Assembly: GCF_001956295.1 (NCBI RefSeq)
Contig: NZ_MRTD01000007.1
Location: 1 to 64,000, forward strand
From: Paenibacillus sp. FSL A5-0031
GTDB lineage: Bacteria; Bacillota; Bacilli; Paenibacillales; Paenibacillaceae
DNA length: 64,000 nucleotides
Direction of reading: 5' to 3'
Part shown: positions 53,934-62,534 of the stretch, one piece after another
Numbering within the stretch: position 1 is the first letter of the stretch
How the letters are laid out: the number at the start of each line of letters is the position of its first letter
The notes under the pieces: generated by a model
Seen by the model: the letters and a program-made list of their open reading frames with translations, nothing else
What the model was told of the DNA's origin: nothing
Database searches by the model: none
Made by a program: the position numbers and the translations under genes

Positions 53934-54025
53934 AACGACAGCAATAAGATCACGATTTAGCGATCCGTCATGCAGGCGGGAGCAATCGATGATCTTTTTC
54001 TTTTTGAAAAGGAGATAAATCGAAA

Positions 54026-55174
54026 ATGTTATATTTTGATCATTGTGCTTCATCACCGCCGTATGAAGAAGTGGTGCAGACCATGATGGAAGTGATGAAG
54101 TCGCAGTATGCGAACCCTTCATCGCTGCATCGTGCGGGTACTGACGCTGACAAATTAATTGAACGCTCGCGTGCTGTTCTAGCTGAGCAGATGCAAACCT
54201 CTAAGGGGAAATGGGTATTTACTTCCGGCGGTACAGAGTCAAATAATATAGCGATAAAGGGTGCTGCTCGTCAGTACGCTGGACGAGGCAAACATTTGAT
54301 AACGACACAAATTGAGCATGCCTCCGTATACGAATCTTTTGCGCAGCTGGAGCAAGAAGGCTTCAATGTCACCTATTTGCAAGTAGGCAGGTCGGGTCAT
54401 GTAGAGCTTGAGCAATTGGAAGCGGCAATAACTGAGGAAACGATTCTCGTTAGCGTGATGCATATTAACAACGAGATCGGTTCCATTCAGCCAATCGAGA
54501 ACATTGCAAAGTTGCTTAAACGATATCCGAAGGTCATTTTGCATGTCGATGCCGTTCAGAGTATTGGGAAGCTGCCGATTCATTTGGAAAAGTGGGGCAT
54601 CGATTTGCTTAGCGGTTCGGCTCATAAGCTTCGTGGTCCCAAAGGCGTAGGTTATTTGTACGTGCGTGATGGCATTACACTGTCCCCTTTGTTTAGTGGC
54701 GGCTCCCAGGAGTATGGGCATCGCGCTGGAACACAAAACGTACCCGCTATCGTTGCGTCAGCGAAGGCGCTGCGCATGTCGCTTGCTTCGATGGAGCAAA
54801 GAGAAAAGCGATTGAAAGTGCTCAAACAGCAGCTATTAACGCATATTGAGCAAATTCCAGAGCTTAAGCTGAACGGGGCAGAACCGTCTGCTTCCCATAT
54901 TATACATTTCTCCTATCCGGGCATGAAGCCAGAGGTTGTCATCCATATGTTAGAGCAACGTGGTATAATGGCTTCAACGAAATCGGCATGTTCTTCTAAG
55001 GATGACAAGCCGAGCCGCGTGCTTCTTGCCATCGGTGCAAGTCATGAGCAAGCGAGCAGCGGCATTCGGATTAGTCTCGGAGACGAGCATGAAGAGCAGG
55101 ATATTGCAGCCTTAGGAGCTGCACTGCGTCATGTTGTCGCACAACTTAAGCCGCTTGAGAGGAGATTGACTTAA
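54026..55174 (+). CDS. nifZ: cysteine desulfurase (NifZ/NifS-like)
   Basis: 382 residues, PLP-dependent, moving sulfur from cysteine to an acceptor as persulfide. 'LYFDHCASSPPYEEVVQ' opens the chain, GTESNN and 'TQIEHASVYES' hold cofactor contacts, 'DLLSGSAHKLRGPKGVG' gives the PLP lysine, and STKSACSS near 325 gives the catalytic cysteine. The gene directly precedes thiI (two-base gap). In B. subtilis the NifZ-ThiI pair makes 4-thiouridine at tRNA position 8, so NifZ rather than a general IscS/SufS is inferred. AAGGAGA lies upstream of the ATG. Confidence 0.9.
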   Translation: MLYFDHCASSPPYEEVVQTMMEVMKSQYANPSSLHRAGTDADKLIERSRAVLAEQMQTSKGKWVFTSGGTESNNIAIKGAARQYAGRGKHLITTQIEHASVYESFAQLEQEGFNVTYLQVGRSGHVELEQLEAAITEETILVSVMHINNEIGSIQPIENIAKLLKRYPKVILHVDAVQSIGKLPIHLEKWGIDLLSGSAHKLRGPKGVGYLYVRDGITLSPLFSGGSQEYGHRAGTQNVPAIVASAKALRMSLASMEQREKRLKVLKQQLLTHIEQIPELKLNGAEPSASHIIHFSYPGMKPEVVIHMLEQRGIMASTKSACSSKDDKPSRVLLAIGASHEQASSGIRISLGDEHEEQDIAALGAALRHVVAQLKPLERRLT

Positions 55175-55176
55175 TT

Positions 55177-56397
55177 TTGCTTTATGATCAGATCGTGCTC
55201 CGTTATGGAGATTTAATGGTAAAAGGAAGAAATCGGAACAAATTCGAGAAACGAATGCTTGATCAAGTAAAGCAGGCATTAATTTCTTATGATAATATTA
55301 CTTATTTCAAATCGTTTGGACGTCTTTATGTCAAGCTGAATGGACATCCCTATGAGCCGATAGCAGATCGCTTGAAGGATTTGTTCGGCATCGTTTCTTT
55401 AAGTCCAGTTGTCAGCACAGAGGCTGATCTTGAGAAAATAAGAGCAGCTGCGCTAGCTCTTATGCAAGCTTTGCCAGAGCAGCCCAAAACGTTCAAGGTG
55501 AGCGCAAAACGTGCTTGGAAAGAGTTTCCTCATAATTCGCAGGAAATGAATCATTTGGTTGGCGGGCATGTTCTACGTGCAATGCCAGGACTTAAAGTTA
55601 ACGTGAGCAAGCCGGAAATTGAACTGCGGGTGGATATTCAAGCGGAAGCTACTTACGTGTTCTACGATGTCATCCCTGGCGCTGGCGGATTTCCGTTTGC
55701 ATCAAATGGCAAAGCTATGTTATTGCTATCCGGGGGCATAGATAGTCCTGTTGCAGGCTGGCTGGCACTGCGTAAAGGTCTTGAAGTGGAGGCTGTGCAT
55801 TTCCATAGCTACCCATTCACCAGCGAGCAGGCGAAAGATAAGGTAATCGAGCTTGCTAAGCGATTATCCTATTTCAGCGGGGAGCCGATTAAGCTTCATC
55901 TTGTGCCGTTTACCGAAATACAAACTACGCTAGTACAAGCGAAGAGCGATAATCTTATTATTACGTTAATGAGAAGGGCGATGCTTCGGATCACAGAGCA
56001 GCTGGCAGAGCGCAATGGGGCAAACGGTATCGTTACTGGCGAGAGCTTAGGGCAGGTTGCGAGCCAGACGCTGCCGAGCATGAATGTCATTGGTCGAGCA
56101 ACAGATCTGCCGCAGCTTAAGCCGTTAATTATGATGGACAAGCATGAAATTATTCGGATGGCGGAGAGAATCGGGACGTTCGAAACGTCGATCTTGCCAT
56201 ATGAGGATTGCTGTACGTTATTTTTGCCGAAATCGCCAAGTACGAATCCGAATCTTCGTATCGTCGAGAAGATTGAGGCTCTAATTCCTAATTATAATCA
56301 ATTGCTTACTGCCGCTGTTGACGGTACGGAGGAAGTTTTATTGTCACCGCAGCTTCAAACGGCTGCCCAAACCGCCGGCGAGGATAGCTGGTTTTAA
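55177..56397 (+). CDS. thiI: tRNA 4-thiouridine synthase ThiI
   Basis: 406 residues without the C-terminal rhodanese domain, as in other Gram-positive ThiI. A ferredoxin-like and THUMP region (about 1-165, 'VLRYGDLMVKGRNRNKFEK') is followed by the PP-loop 'LLLSGGIDSPVAGWLALRKG' at about 185-205, which adenylates U8 of tRNA. 'ESLGQVASQTLPSMNVI' and the late YEDCCTLFLPKSPSTNP match the family. Sulfur should come from the preceding cysteine desulfurase. The start is TTG 55177 with a somewhat distant GAGGAGA. A terminator follows at 56411. Confidence 0.94.
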   Translation: MLYDQIVLRYGDLMVKGRNRNKFEKRMLDQVKQALISYDNITYFKSFGRLYVKLNGHPYEPIADRLKDLFGIVSLSPVVSTEADLEKIRAAALALMQALPEQPKTFKVSAKRAWKEFPHNSQEMNHLVGGHVLRAMPGLKVNVSKPEIELRVDIQAEATYVFYDVIPGAGGFPFASNGKAMLLLSGGIDSPVAGWLALRKGLEVEAVHFHSYPFTSEQAKDKVIELAKRLSYFSGEPIKLHLVPFTEIQTTLVQAKSDNLIITLMRRAMLRITEQLAERNGANGIVTGESLGQVASQTLPSMNVIGRATDLPQLKPLIMMDKHEIIRMAERIGTFETSILPYEDCCTLFLPKSPSTNPNLRIVEKIEALIPNYNQLLTAAVDGTEEVLLSPQLQTAAQTAGEDSWF

Positions 56398-56410
56398 TTT
56401 AAGACGAATG

Positions 56411-56453
56411 AAGAAGCTTTGCAGGTGTATCGTTCCTGCAAAGCTTCTTTTTG
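56411..56453. terminator. terminator between thiI and the sugar-uptake locus
   Basis: AAGAAGCTTTGCAG pairs with CTGCAAAGCTTCTT, with a T run on the plus strand; it lies between convergent genes. Confidence 0.88.
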
Positions 56454-56461
56454 TATCGCTA

Positions 56462-58021
56462 TTATTTTATTAGCCCTTTTTCTTGCTTGAATTTATCCCA
56501 TTGCGCAGCGATTTCCGTTTGAATCTTTTCTTGACCGGAGGCAATGAGCTTATCTTTGTATTTTGGCAGCTCCTTAGCGGGGTCCACCGATCCGGATTCG
56601 AGAGCGGCCTGATATTCGTTGTTAACTGCCGTTACGTTAGCTATTTCAGCTTTGATGTTCTCTTCGTTCACGCCGAAGCCGTTAGTCGCAGGCACAAGGG
56701 CGCTGTCATTAAGCGCGATCGTCCGCTCCCATGTATCAGCGGCCTGGCCTGGCTTAAGGAAGGCGTTGAACTGATTGCCGAATACCCAGTCGCCGTTTGG
56801 CGCATAACCTGAATCTTTAATCGGTTCGATATTTTTATCATCTACTCTATTATAGTGTTTGCCTTCAATACCATTGCAAATTAAGTTGTAGAGGTAGGAG
56901 TCCGTATTAAGCAAATTAATAAGCATCAATGTGCGTTCAGGGTTTTTGGAGCTTTTATTGATGACATGCATCGCTCCCGCAATTCCTGTAAAATAGCTGT
57001 CGGCGATTGGAGCATACACGACTTCGTTTCCGCCGTTTATAGCCATCTCGCCAACTTCACCGCCTGGTTTGGACGTAAACTCCAGCGAGACCGCAACATT
57101 GCCTTTGCCCTTCAAGTCATTGATGTTCTGTATAATTGGCGCATCTTCGTTAATGTAGCCTGCTTGGTACCATCTTCGCATATCATCGTAGTATCCTTTT
57201 TTCTCATCAAGCGTTTGCAATGTCCCAATATAACCAAGCGATGCATCGTCTTTCGCATAGCTTAGAACAAGCCCGTCACCTACTTTTGTGCGATCGCTGT
57301 ACAAGCCCCAAGAATTTTGTGCAAGTCCGAGAGGAATAATGCCGGGCTCATTTTCTTTTAATGTCTTTAGGAAAGGCTCGATATCCTTGTACGATTGAAT
57401 CGTGCTCACATCAAGATTGTATTTATCGATGAAGCGTTTTTGGATAATTAAACTTTTTGTTTTTGCCGCTACTTGATAGATTGGGAAACCATATACCTTG
57501 CCATCAACGGCAAGCATATCCGGCCAAAATTTATCAGGGATGTTAGCGCGCGCTTCTGGTGCATATTTGCTAATCATATCATCTGTAATTTCTAGATACG
57601 CCCCTCTATCAATATAAGGCTGATAGTTGCCAAGCCAGCCCTTCGAGCTCCACGCAAGGTCAAATTCTTCTCCAGCTGCGAGCATGGCATTGAGCTTAGG
57701 CTCGTATTCATCGAACGTCAGCGGCTTGAGCACAACGGTCGCATTGATTTTCTCTTTTAAATATTTATTGATCTCATCGTTGACCAGCTTTTGATCCGGA
57801 CCAGGATTTGCGGATACCGGATAAATGAAGGTCAGCTTAGCCTCAGGAAGGGATGGTTCTGCGGAAGCAGTCGCATCCGGCGTATTCTCTGCCGTTTTGC
57901 TTGGCTCATTGGTGCTTGGGTTTGCAGGGGTATTGCCATTGTTCGAGCATGCTGCGATCATCGCCAAGCAAAGCACTAGAGCGAAGCATTTGAGTAGTAA
58001 CGCTGCTTTTGTTGTTTTCAC
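56462..58021 (-). CDS. extracellular solute-binding lipoprotein of an LplA-type sugar transporter
   Basis: 519 residues. A signal peptide ends in the lipobox MIAAC, making a lipid-anchored binding protein. The mature part starts with a low-complexity linker and then KLTFIYPVSANPGPDQ, typical of the large LplA/YtcQ-type family that binds oligosaccharides. GTG 58021 follows GGAGGG at seven bases. It lies 49 bases after two permease genes on the same strand. No ATPase gene is nearby; such transporters often use a shared MsmX-type ATPase (known for Bacillus relatives). Confidence 0.9.
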   Translation of the reverse strand: MKTTKAALLLKCFALVLCLAMIAACSNNGNTPANPSTNEPSKTAENTPDATASAEPSLPEAKLTFIYPVSANPGPDQKLVNDEINKYLKEKINATVVLKPLTFDEYEPKLNAMLAAGEEFDLAWSSKGWLGNYQPYIDRGAYLEITDDMISKYAPEARANIPDKFWPDMLAVDGKVYGFPIYQVAAKTKSLIIQKRFIDKYNLDVSTIQSYKDIEPFLKTLKENEPGIIPLGLAQNSWGLYSDRTKVGDGLVLSYAKDDASLGYIGTLQTLDEKKGYYDDMRRWYQAGYINEDAPIIQNINDLKGKGNVAVSLEFTSKPGGEVGEMAINGGNEVVYAPIADSYFTGIAGAMHVINKSSKNPERTLMLINLLNTDSYLYNLICNGIEGKHYNRVDDKNIEPIKDSGYAPNGDWVFGNQFNAFLKPGQAADTWERTIALNDSALVPATNGFGVNEENIKAEIANVTAVNNEYQAALESGSVDPAKELPKYKDKLIASGQEKIQTEIAAQWDKFKQEKGLIK

Positions 58022-58070
58022 ATTAAACCCTCCATTTATATAATTTTATATATGGCACAGTAGTCATTCC

Positions 58071-58961
58071 TTATCCTTTCAAGGAACCTACCGTAATACC
58101 CTTTACGAAATACTTCTGAAAAAAAGGAAAAATAATTAGCATCGGCCCGCCTGCAAGAATTGCCATTGCCATGCGAACGGATAAAGTCGGGAAATTGGCA
58201 TAAGCCAGCTTGTCGGCTACCTGAGCGAGCGGAGAATTAGCCAAAAACTCAATTTGAGACAGAATGCGAACAAGCAGCAATTGAAGCGGGATATATTTAT
58301 CATTGTCTATGAACAGCAGGGCATAAAACCATTCATTCCAGTAGCCAAAAGAGATGAATAAACCTAGCGTTGCTAGAGCAGGTGTCGACAAGGGTAAAAT
58401 AATTCGGAAGAAGATTCGGAATTCTTTGGCGCCGTCTACCTTTGCTGATTCAATGATTTCTTTGCCGATCTTATCTAGAAAACCTTTCATAATCATAATG
58501 TTGAAAGGGCTGAGCAGCGTTGGAAGGATCAAAGCCAGCAAAGAGTTTTTTAGATGCAGATATTGCGTCATCATGATGTAGAATGGAATGAGCCCGCCAT
58601 TAAACAGCATCGTAAAGAAAATGTAGAAGGTAATCGGACGGTTGTAACGGAAGTCCATTCGGGAAATAGGGTACGCTGTCATCGCAGTCAGCAGGAGTGA
58701 TAAGACCGTACCGACAATTGTGATTAGGATGGTGACCAGATATCCTTTAAGCAGCGGGTCGGGTTTTTGAAAGACGATACGATAGGCTTCCATACTCCAT
58801 TCCTTGGGAAAAAATTGATAGCCATTCTGTACAAGGCTGTTCTCAGAGGTTAATGAAATGATGATAACGAGAACGAATGGAAGGGCAATCATAAGACAAA
58901 GAATGGTTAGAAAGATGTTAATGAACCCATTCATAAAATTAAAGCCTTTAGTATTAGGCAT
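58071..58961 (-). CDS. carbohydrate ABC transporter permease (LplC/YtcP type)
   Basis: 296 residues with six membrane helices. 'FINIFLTILCLMIALPFVLV' starts the membrane part, and the EAA loop reads 'IIESAKVDGAKEFRIFFRII' with LPLSTPALAT after it, which docks the ATPase. The end 'FPFFQKYFVKGITVGSLKG' is typical of MalG-like permeases. TTGGAGGAA precedes ATG 58961; an ATG five codons upstream overlaps that site. It follows the other permease gene by 17 bases in one operon. Confidence 0.93.
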   Translation of the reverse strand: MPNTKGFNFMNGFINIFLTILCLMIALPFVLVIIISLTSENSLVQNGYQFFPKEWSMEAYRIVFQKPDPLLKGYLVTILITIVGTVLSLLLTAMTAYPISRMDFRYNRPITFYIFFTMLFNGGLIPFYIMMTQYLHLKNSLLALILPTLLSPFNIMIMKGFLDKIGKEIIESAKVDGAKEFRIFFRIILPLSTPALATLGLFISFGYWNEWFYALLFIDNDKYIPLQLLLVRILSQIEFLANSPLAQVADKLAYANFPTLSVRMAMAILAGGPMLIIFPFFQKYFVKGITVGSLKG

Positions 58962-58978
58962 AAAAGATTCCTCCAATC

Positions 58979-59956
58979 TTAAAACAATGCATTATCCTTA
59001 TCCGCTTTGCGCACCAAATAATTTGCAGATACTACGGTAATTAATCCAACGACGGATTGCAGGAAGCCGACAGCAGCTGCTGAATTAATGTCTCCAAGCT
59101 TAGTTAAAGCGCGGTAAACATAGGTATCGATAATATCCGTTGTAGGAAAATTCGGTCCTACGTTATTAGGGACAAAATAATGCAAGCCGAAGTCACCGCG
59201 GAATATGTTGCCAAGACCCAATATGAATAGGATAATGACAAGCGGTTTAAGCAGCGGCAATGTAATTCGCCACATCATCTGGATGCGAGAAGCGCCGTCT
59301 AGCCTAGCTGCTTCGTAATAATCGGTGCTGATACCGGTAATTCCTGCGTAATAGACCAAAGTGGAGAAACCAATTCCTTTCCATAAAGCAACGAGCGGCA
59401 GGATAAAGATCCATGGCGTTGTTTCCAAATACCACTTGTGAGGCTCGAATCCGAACCAACCGATTATGGTGTTGAGGAAACCTCCCTTATGATCCAGAAA
59501 AGCGTTCGTAATGTATCCGACTAGCACAAAAGAAATAAAGTATGGGAGAAACATGGTAGTTTGGTAGAGCTTGATAAGCTTCCCGCTAAGCTCATTAAGA
59601 AGAAGGGCGAGCAGAAGCGCGGCAACGGTTCCTAGAACGATGTAAGAAATGTTGTAGAGCAGCGTGTTGCGGATAATGCGAATGGCATCTTGGGCTTTGA
59701 ATAGAAATTCGAAGTTATCGAATCCGATCCACTTGCTGCCGAAAATTCCTTGATCATACCTGAAATACTTAAAGGCAAGGATGAGTCCAATCATAGGAAT
59801 GTAGGCGATTACAAATTTAAATAATATGCCGGGCATAGCGAGCAGCAGCAGCTCCCGGTTTTTTTTCAAATGCTTCCATTCCTTGCTCAGCCATCCGACC
59901 TTGTTCTTCGAGCCCCTTGTCGTTAGCTCAGGAGCTCCGAGCTCTGTTTTGGCCAC
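58979..59956 (-). CDS. carbohydrate ABC transporter permease (LplB type)
   Basis: 325 residues with six membrane helices. The EAA loop reads 'DYYEAARLDGASRIQMMWRI' with LPLLKPLVIIL after it, and the end 'VNYLVRKADKDNALF'-like tail is typical of LplB-type permeases. GTG 59956 follows GGAGGAG. It precedes the second permease gene by 17 bases. The pair with the lipoprotein forms a classical sugar importer, in contrast to the fused permease near 26 kb. Confidence 0.93.
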   Translation of the reverse strand: MAKTELGAPELTTRGSKNKVGWLSKEWKHLKKNRELLLLAMPGILFKFVIAYIPMIGLILAFKYFRYDQGIFGSKWIGFDNFEFLFKAQDAIRIIRNTLLYNISYIVLGTVAALLLALLLNELSGKLIKLYQTTMFLPYFISFVLVGYITNAFLDHKGGFLNTIIGWFGFEPHKWYLETTPWIFILPLVALWKGIGFSTLVYYAGITGISTDYYEAARLDGASRIQMMWRITLPLLKPLVIILFILGLGNIFRGDFGLHYFVPNNVGPNFPTTDIIDTYVYRALTKLGDINSAAAVGFLQSVVGLITVVSANYLVRKADKDNALF

Positions 59957-60107
59957 TTGCGATCTCCTCCATCTGAAGCGTTCCTGTTCTGATGCCCATC
60001 ATGCCACGTAGAAACGACGGCGGGTAGAATAGGTTTTGCGAATTACTGTATTTCGTGAGTGTAAAATATTCGATTTTGTGAATATTCATCGATATCACAG
60101 GATATAG

Positions 60108-60151
60108 AAAGGTCCCTCGCTCACTGAAAGCAGTGAACGAAGGACCTTTTT
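60108..60151 (-). terminator. terminator after the AraC-type regulator gene
   Basis: AAGGTCCcTCGcTCACT pairs with AGTGAaCGAaGGACCTT, with T-rich sequence on both sides. The hairpin lies between the regulator and the permease genes, so they may be separate transcripts. Confidence 0.75.
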
Positions 60152-60167
60152 AGCTGATTATAAAGAT

Positions 60168-62504
60168 TTATGAGATTGATTTCTTCATCCGATATTCCTT
60201 TGGCGTGCTGCCGACCTTTCCTTTAAACAAGCGGAAGAAATAGCTTTGATTAGCGTATCCGCATTTATCCATAATTTCTGTAATCGTATAGTTGTTTTGC
60301 TCCAAGAGGGATTGGGCATGACCTAGTCGTACCTCATTAATATATTCCGTAATCGACATATTATAATTCTCTTTGAAGAGCTTGCCAATGTATGCGGAAG
60401 ATAGCTTTACACTCATGGCAATGGATTGCTGGCTAAGATTAATGTCTGGAAATTTCTGTTCAATCAGCTCTTTGACCGTCTCCAGCATCATTTCATTTCG
60501 TTCCATATTTGCTGGGCGCTGGTTTTCGCAGATTTTTGCACAAAGCGAGAGCAAAGAGAGGTACATTTCCTCAAGCGTCTCTTTCTCTTGCGAAATCTGA
60601 TGAATGTAATCCAGATCAACAGAGAAAGGAACGATCCGATTATCGTTTATTTCGCTTGATGCATTTTTAATGACCCATCCTAGATTGGATACCGCCCGAA
60701 TCATATCGTCATACTGAAAGGTGGAAATGAGGGAGAATGCCTTCTCAAGCTCATTACCGGCATTCGTTAGCTGACCTTTCTTGAGCGCTTCCGTAAGTTT
60801 CTTCTCAATCGAATCAGGCAACGACATTTGCTTGCTTCCCAGGTTTTCTTGAATGTCATCCGACGTAATAATCGCTTTGAAACCTTTTACAATCATATAC
60901 TGGCTAAACCGCAGAGCCTGCGTATAAGCCGTTGATAGGTAACTATACTGTGAGATGATGTCGCTGATCCCGCAGGAAAGTGAAATGTGATAATAATGTT
61001 CGATCATTTGTTGAATCTCGCGCAGCTGTCGTACCACTTGTTGAAAAGACAATGTCGTACCCTTATCGCTGCAGGATAAAATGAGTACGACATGATCGCC
61101 TCGAATTTCGACAGCTTCGCAAAGATAATGTTCACGAATAATTTCTTGAGCAATATTAATAATGGCGAAATTATACAGCTTTTTCGAAGCGCCAGTGATG
61201 CTGTTGTCATAGGCAGCAAAGTGGTCGATCTTCAACACGCAGACAAGCAGCTCATCTTTGACAGAAATGTTTAAATCGTGCTTTTCGATGAGATGCTGCA
61301 TATCATGATCGGAGAAAAGCTGACTGTCCGATAAAAATCGGCGGATATAATATTTGCTCACGATTTGCTCGGAGCTAATTTCACTCAGCTTCTCTGACAG
61401 CCTCATATAATTATCGCTCATCAGGAGCAGCTCATCGCTTACGCCGGAAGCACTTTGTTTCTCACTTTGAAGATGAGGACGAATTCGCTTCAGCATATTT
61501 TCAATCGGATTATACAGCTTGTAAGAGAGTCCTACCGACAATCCGATCGCGAGCAGCAGGAACAATGCTGACAAAAGCAGCGATTGATTCCGTGTCTGAT
61601 TCACCTCGCCCATCAGCTTGTCATAGGACTGGATATAGAGGATGGTCCAAGTGCCGAGACCGTCTTCCATGTAGGTGACCATTTCCTTTTTTCCTGAAAG
61701 CTTGCCGATAAAGAACCCTGCGGAATGGCTTTCATTTATTTTGTGAGCAAGGACAAGCTCATTCACCTTCGCTTGATCTTGTGAAGCAGTGAAAGGTGCA
61801 CTCGGATCGGAGGATAAAAGCTTTCCATTTTGCGTTTGAATATATATCAATCCCTGATCACGATCACTAGCCACATTCATTTTTTGCAGGCTGTCGAATA
61901 CCCAATCTGATTTAATAAACAATATGATAGCTGAATTATTTTTTGTAAACGGTTTCAAGGAATCGGTGACTATAAACGCAAAAGTATCGATTAGACCATC
62001 ATTCTGCTCAAGGCTCATCGGAATTAATCGATTGGTTGGCTGCGGCTGTTTCGGGTCCAGCAGCATACTCCTGATACGCTGATCCGTAATGCCGCCATCA
62101 AGCAGCAGGCTGCTGCTTGTGCCGTACAGCTTGGATTGTGATTTGTTATAAATGACCATGGAGTGCAGAAAGGAGGAGCTTTCCATGATATTGGACATCT
62201 GTCTATGGCCGCGAATCAGGTCCATTTTTGGCAAATCATCGTTGAACATAAGAGGAATTAGAAAGTGATCGCGGTATACAAAGTTCGATAGCCTCGTAAT
62301 AATATCGTTCATGTAGGAAAGATTGTACTGAATTTGCGAGAGCACCTTTAAATTGGACTGTTCTTGAATGTTTTTAACCGATTTTTCAAGAATGTACGTG
62401 TTGGTTATCGATGATGAAACAAGCACAATGACCATCGTAGCCATAATGGAGAACATGACTCGCTGCAAATATTTTTTGGATTTGTAAAATCCGAATACTT
62501 TCAT
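60168..62504 (-). CDS. membrane-bound AraC-type transcriptional regulator (YesS-like)
   Basis: 778 residues. A first membrane helix at about 15-38, an extracellular sensor domain of about 260 residues and a second helix near 300-320 are followed by a cytoplasmic region with a C-terminal AraC domain: 'LSQQSIAMSVKLSSAYIGKL' and 'YTITEIMDKCGYANQSYFFR'. This layout matches the B. subtilis YesS-type regulators that control neighbouring sugar-uptake and polysaccharide genes. AGGGAGG lies about ten bases before the ATG. It is 30 bases downstream of the beta-helix gene and upstream of the transporter operon it probably activates. Confidence 0.9.
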   Translation of the reverse strand: MKVFGFYKSKKYLQRVMFSIMATMVIVLVSSSITNTYILEKSVKNIQEQSNLKVLSQIQYNLSYMNDIITRLSNFVYRDHFLIPLMFNDDLPKMDLIRGHRQMSNIMESSSFLHSMVIYNKSQSKLYGTSSSLLLDGGITDQRIRSMLLDPKQPQPTNRLIPMSLEQNDGLIDTFAFIVTDSLKPFTKNNSAIILFIKSDWVFDSLQKMNVASDRDQGLIYIQTQNGKLLSSDPSAPFTASQDQAKVNELVLAHKINESHSAGFFIGKLSGKKEMVTYMEDGLGTWTILYIQSYDKLMGEVNQTRNQSLLLSALFLLLAIGLSVGLSYKLYNPIENMLKRIRPHLQSEKQSASGVSDELLLMSDNYMRLSEKLSEISSEQIVSKYYIRRFLSDSQLFSDHDMQHLIEKHDLNISVKDELLVCVLKIDHFAAYDNSITGASKKLYNFAIINIAQEIIREHYLCEAVEIRGDHVVLILSCSDKGTTLSFQQVVRQLREIQQMIEHYYHISLSCGISDIISQYSYLSTAYTQALRFSQYMIVKGFKAIITSDDIQENLGSKQMSLPDSIEKKLTEALKKGQLTNAGNELEKAFSLISTFQYDDMIRAVSNLGWVIKNASSEINDNRIVPFSVDLDYIHQISQEKETLEEMYLSLLSLCAKICENQRPANMERNEMMLETVKELIEQKFPDINLSQQSIAMSVKLSSAYIGKLFKENYNMSITEYINEVRLGHAQSLLEQNNYTITEIMDKCGYANQSYFFRLFKGKVGSTPKEYRMKKSIS

Positions 62505-62534
62505 CCGATCCAGGCCTCCCTATTATGATCCTGA